A DNA stretch of 64,000 nt from the NCBI RefSeq assembly GCF_015672735.1, contig NZ_JADABY010000003.1, forward strand, positions 39,834 through 103,833, read 5' to 3'. Below the pieces are notes generated by a model. It ran no database searches. It was not told where the DNA came from and saw only the letters and a program-made list of their open reading frames with translations. Shown here piece by piece: positions 62,059-64,000 of this stretch. How positions within the stretch are numbered: position 1 is the stretch's first letter; each line of letters begins with the position of its first letter. The translations under genes and the position numbers were made by a program. This DNA comes from Citrobacter sp. Res13-Sevr-PEB04-36. Lineage in GTDB: Bacteria > Pseudomonadota > Gammaproteobacteria > Enterobacterales > Enterobacteriaceae.

Positions 62059-62091
62059 TTGACGTAACGAACCAACCCGACAGGAGAAGTC

Positions 62092-62853
62092 ATGAACAAC
62101 ACCGCAGAGAATAACAACCTTTCCACTTTTCCGGCTGTAACGCAGCGGGCACTGGAAACCCTGAACACAGCCAGAAATGTATGGCTTGAAGCACGTCGTC
62201 AGCAGAAAGCGGCAGCGGATAATATTGGGACAATCCGCCAGCGTCGCGCTGAAATGGAAGCCACGACGAACGCGCTGAATGAGGAGTGGCGCACGCTGTT
62301 TCGTGAAAGTCAGGGCGTGGTGTCAAAGGAAATGAAAAAACTGCGCACGGAAATTGCGCTGAGACGCGAAACGCTTGAGGATTTTGATGAGCTGCTGGCG
62401 GCGCAGGAATGCGAAAATGCACTTTTGCCGCAGGAGACTGCGGAATTAGCAGGAAAGTATATCCACGCGCACGACACCCTTGTGGGTATTCGCGCAAAAC
62501 AAATCTGGGAAGATTTTATGCAGGCGCATGGTAAGTCACTAATCCAGACACTGAGCCTGCTCAAATCCACAATGGGCCGGGAAGCCAGCGCAGTTGTCGG
62601 TGTGGTGCATTCAGTTAATGACCCGGACACACTGCTGAAAGACTTTATTCACAAGCATATTACCAAAGCGGCTCTCACTAACGATGCGATGCCGGAACAG
62701 GACCCTGTGTTTAAACTGACGGGCGTTGCGCCGGATTATTCGGCCCGTCTGGATCTCAGTAAACAGCTCTCTCCTGCTGCTATTCATAAAATGAAGATCC
62801 GTCAGGAACGTGAAGGGTTGCAGAAACATAACCGTGAAATGGAGGATATTTGA
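62092..62853 (+). CDS. Phage polarity suppression (Psu)-like protein
   Basis: 253 residues. The C-terminal part (about 125-250) resembles P4 Psu: AGKYIHAHDTLVGIRAKQIWEDFMQAHGKSL lines up with AGRYIRSHEAVQHISIRDRLNDFMQQHGTAL, and PVFKLTGVAPDYSARLDLSKQLSPAAIHKM with the Psu end. P4 Psu binds Rho and also decorates capsids. The N-terminal 90 residues are an added long charged helix (coiled coil, EARRQQKAAADNI...). Its TGA overlaps the ATG of the next gene. Confidence 0.78.
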   Translation: MNNTAENNNLSTFPAVTQRALETLNTARNVWLEARRQQKAAADNIGTIRQRRAEMEATTNALNEEWRTLFRESQGVVSKEMKKLRTEIALRRETLEDFDELLAAQECENALLPQETAELAGKYIHAHDTLVGIRAKQIWEDFMQAHGKSLIQTLSLLKSTMGREASAVVGVVHSVNDPDTLLKDFIHKHITKAALTNDAMPEQDPVFKLTGVAPDYSARLDLSKQLSPAAIHKMKIRQEREGLQKHNREMEDI

Positions 62854-63134
62854 TGGCGCTGAAATGTCCTTTTTGCTCAGCCATTGCGCATTGCCGGGCC
62901 AGCATGTATGAAGCTCCATCGGTAAAGAAGACGTACTATCAATGCACAAACCTAGAATGCTCAGCCACTTTTACAGCCCTAGAATCCGTGCATACAATCA
63001 TCACGCGCCCGCAAAAAGAAGGTTATTTGTTAGACTCGATGGATGAACAGGTGCCCGCAGACAAGCCTCCCCAGACACTGAACCGCTATGGCTCTGCGTC
63101 AAAGCTGTCATGTCGTCAACAAATCCCGATCTGA
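62853..63134 (+). CDS. Ogr/Delta-family zinc-finger activator
   Basis: 93 residues: CPFC (C5, C8) and CTNLEC (C31, C36) with AHCRASMYE between form the Ogr/Delta zinc finger of P2/P4, activators of phage late promoters. ATG 62853 sits within TGATG of the psu-like stop, behind GGAGG; coupled translation. The tail after residue 60 is unlike P2 Ogr. A terminator follows. Confidence 0.87.
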   Translation: MALKCPFCSAIAHCRASMYEAPSVKKTYYQCTNLECSATFTALESVHTIITRPQKEGYLLDSMDEQVPADKPPQTLNRYGSASKLSCRQQIPI

Positions 63135-63150
63135 TTAGCAAAAATACCCA

Positions 63151-63181
63151 TGTAATCCCGGTCCAGTACCGGGATTTTTTA
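63151..63181 (+). terminator. Terminator of psu-delta operon
   Basis: Stem AATCCCGGT/ACCGGGATT with loop CCAGT and six T residues, 17 bp after the delta-like stop. Confidence 0.93.
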
Positions 63182-63201
63182 CGTCTTTTCCCTGGCTGGC
63201 C

Positions 63202-63363
63202 TGAGAGCGCATGAGTGCATGTCTATGGCGCATGAAAACGCATGATTCTCATGCGACATTTTTGACGCGAAAGCCCTTGTGGTGCGGCGTCTGAGACGGT
63301 TTACGGGGTGCATGAAAACCAGTCTGTTAAGCGAAGCGGGCAGGCGGGCGGGGCTGTCCGCAT
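63202..63363. other. GCATGA-repeat and G-rich stretch, candidate cos/cis region
   Basis: Six GCATG words in about 115 bp (63209-63313), several as CGCATGA in both orientations, lead into a G-rich block CGGGCAGGCGGGCGGGGC at 63339-63356. In P4, the cos site lies just beyond the psu/delta arm. No ORF of substance. Confidence 0.4.
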
Positions 63364-63471
63364 CAGCGTAAAAGATGAAGATCTGATGTGTTGAAAATCA
63401 AATAGCTTAAACAATTTCTTAATACTTGAATTAGTGTGCCGGTATGAACGTTTGGCATTGCCCCACGAGTT

Positions 63472-63642
63472 CTAAATAGCTGCGCCTAATACCGCTACAT
63501 CTGCCGCTTACTGACGGGTGACAACTGTGTAACAGCAACTCATCTCAACCCCGTCGCAGCCGGTCAGATAGAGGAAACAGCCCTGATACCTTGCCCTGAA
63601 AAGGCTGACGAAAGTGGAGCACTATTGTGCGCAGCTATTTAG
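63472..63642. ncRNA. 171-nt segment bounded by long inverted repeats, possible structured RNA
   Basis: Perfect 14-bp inverted repeat CTAAATAGCTGCGC (63472-63485) / GCGCAGCTATTTAG (63629-63642), extended inward to 20-nt arms with one mismatch and one G-U. Inside, TCGCAGCC/GGCTGACGA (63554-63561 with 63603-63611, one bulge) and GACGGG/CCCGTC can pair. No ORF inside. Strand uncertain; it precedes the plus-strand gene at 63781 by 138 bp. Confidence 0.5.
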
Positions 63643-63740
63643 TGCCCGTTCAGAATTCCGCATACAAAACATACTGGTTAGTTTCATTACGTCAAAATCG
63701 ATTTGAATCAATTAGTAGATGATTTTTTTTACTAAAAAAT

Positions 63741-63746
63741 TATAAT
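63741..63746 (+). promoter_or_regulatory. Possible -10 box for the terminal gene
   Basis: Exact TATAAT within very A/T-rich DNA, 34 bp before the ATG at 63781. No good -35 at 17 bp, so the call is weak. Confidence 0.35.
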
Positions 63747-63780
63747 TGACAAAATTAACAGCGCATCTGGCAGAGGCATT

Positions 63781-64000
63781 ATGTCAAATAAGATTGATAT
63801 CTTTTTGAGTCGAGTTAGCCACGTATCACAGTTTGTACTGGTTGCATTCGCAATTTTTGGATATTTTTATACGGTAAGACCGATTTACCAAAAGGAGCTT
63901 TTATCAGAGGATATAGCCAAAAAAGAAGTTGAATTAAATTCATTAAAAACTGAAATGGTATACTCAAAAAAATCCATTGAGCATAATGAAGTTGTGCAAA
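63781..64000 (+). CDS. Membrane-anchored coiled-coil protein, 5' part (cargo)
   Basis: Open from ATG 63781 (AGAGG five bases upstream) to the window end: 73 residues seen. One hydrophobic segment (FVLVAFAIFGYFYTV, about 18-32) follows a short N-terminus, then a charged helical heptad-like stretch (KELLSEDIAKKEVELNSLKTEMVYSKKSIEHNE), so an N-terminally anchored protein with a cytosolic coiled coil is likely. A/T-rich, unlike the satellite core. Family not recognised; 3' end outside. Confidence 0.75.
   Translation, partial: MSNKIDIFLSRVSHVSQFVLVAFAIFGYFYTVRPIYQKELLSEDIAKKEVELNSLKTEMVYSKKSIEHNEVVQ

Noticed and set aside
63583..63615. Hammerhead-like core (CTGAT ... GACGAAA)
   Set aside because: The invariant CUGANGA is not matched (CUGAUAC) and the three stems cannot be drawn.
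63472..63642. Insertion sequence or MITE ended by the inverted repeats
   Set aside because: No target-site duplication is visible at the flanks (GAGTT versus TGCCC) and no transposase; not excluded, but less favoured than a structured RNA.
54923..64000. Second att copy (right junction) of the argW element inside the window
   Set aside because: No repeat of the TTCGATTCCTGCAGGGGAC sequence was found downstream; the element continues beyond 64000.

Overview
The window is a 64 kb piece of an enterobacterial chromosome, closest in gene content to Citrobacter or Salmonella. Gene order follows the E. coli K-12 / Salmonella backbone from alaA (yfbQ) to argW, with near-identical proteins. The transketolase-PTS locus beside yfcC and the ERIC, REP and BIME repeats fit Citrobacter/Salmonella better than E. 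coli K-12. The species cannot be fixed from sequence reading alone.

Layout: 1-9240 holds alaA (3' part), yfbR, yfbS, hxpA, yfbU, yfbV and the acetate pair ackA-pta. 9361-16173 holds yfcC and a sugar locus absent from E. coli K-12: PTS IIA-IIB-IIC plus a split transketolase, with a divergent LacI-type regulator, two operator-like palindromes and a CRP-like site. 16177-20728 holds yfcD, yfcE, yfcF, yfcG, folX, yfcH and an acetyltransferase. 20760-24935 is the argT-hisJQMP amino-acid ABC importer. 25223-35145 holds ubiX, purF, cvpA, dedD, folC, accD, dedA, truA, usg and pdxB. 35251-46951 holds flk, a broken yfcJ, fabB, mnmC, yfcL, epmC, yfcA, mepA, aroC, prmB, smrB and sixA. 47160-54775 holds fadJ, fadI, yfcZ, fadL, mlaA and yfdC, with FadR-type operators at fadI, fadL and fabB.

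At 54851 the tRNA-Arg(CCU) gene argW is the insertion point of a P4-family satellite or integrative element that fills the rest of the window and runs off its end (no second att copy seen). Its order is: P4-type integrase, an AT-rich orphan gene, AlpA-type activator, ribbon-helix-helix protein (opposite strand), C4-like structured RNA, Icd-like protein, two orphans, a P4 alpha-type primase/helicase broken by a one-base frameshift, an origin-like cluster of eight 9-bp iterons, a Psu-like protein, an Ogr/Delta zinc-finger activator, then a non-coding stretch leading to AT-rich cargo.

The most intriguing part is the last 650 bases. A 171-nt segment bounded by 20-nt inverted arms sits just upstream of a new AT-rich gene encoding a membrane-anchored, probably coiled-coil protein that is cut by the window end. 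It lies where P4-like satellites carry variable anti-phage cargo. Whether this is an RNA-containing defence module can only be decided from the sequence beyond 64000.
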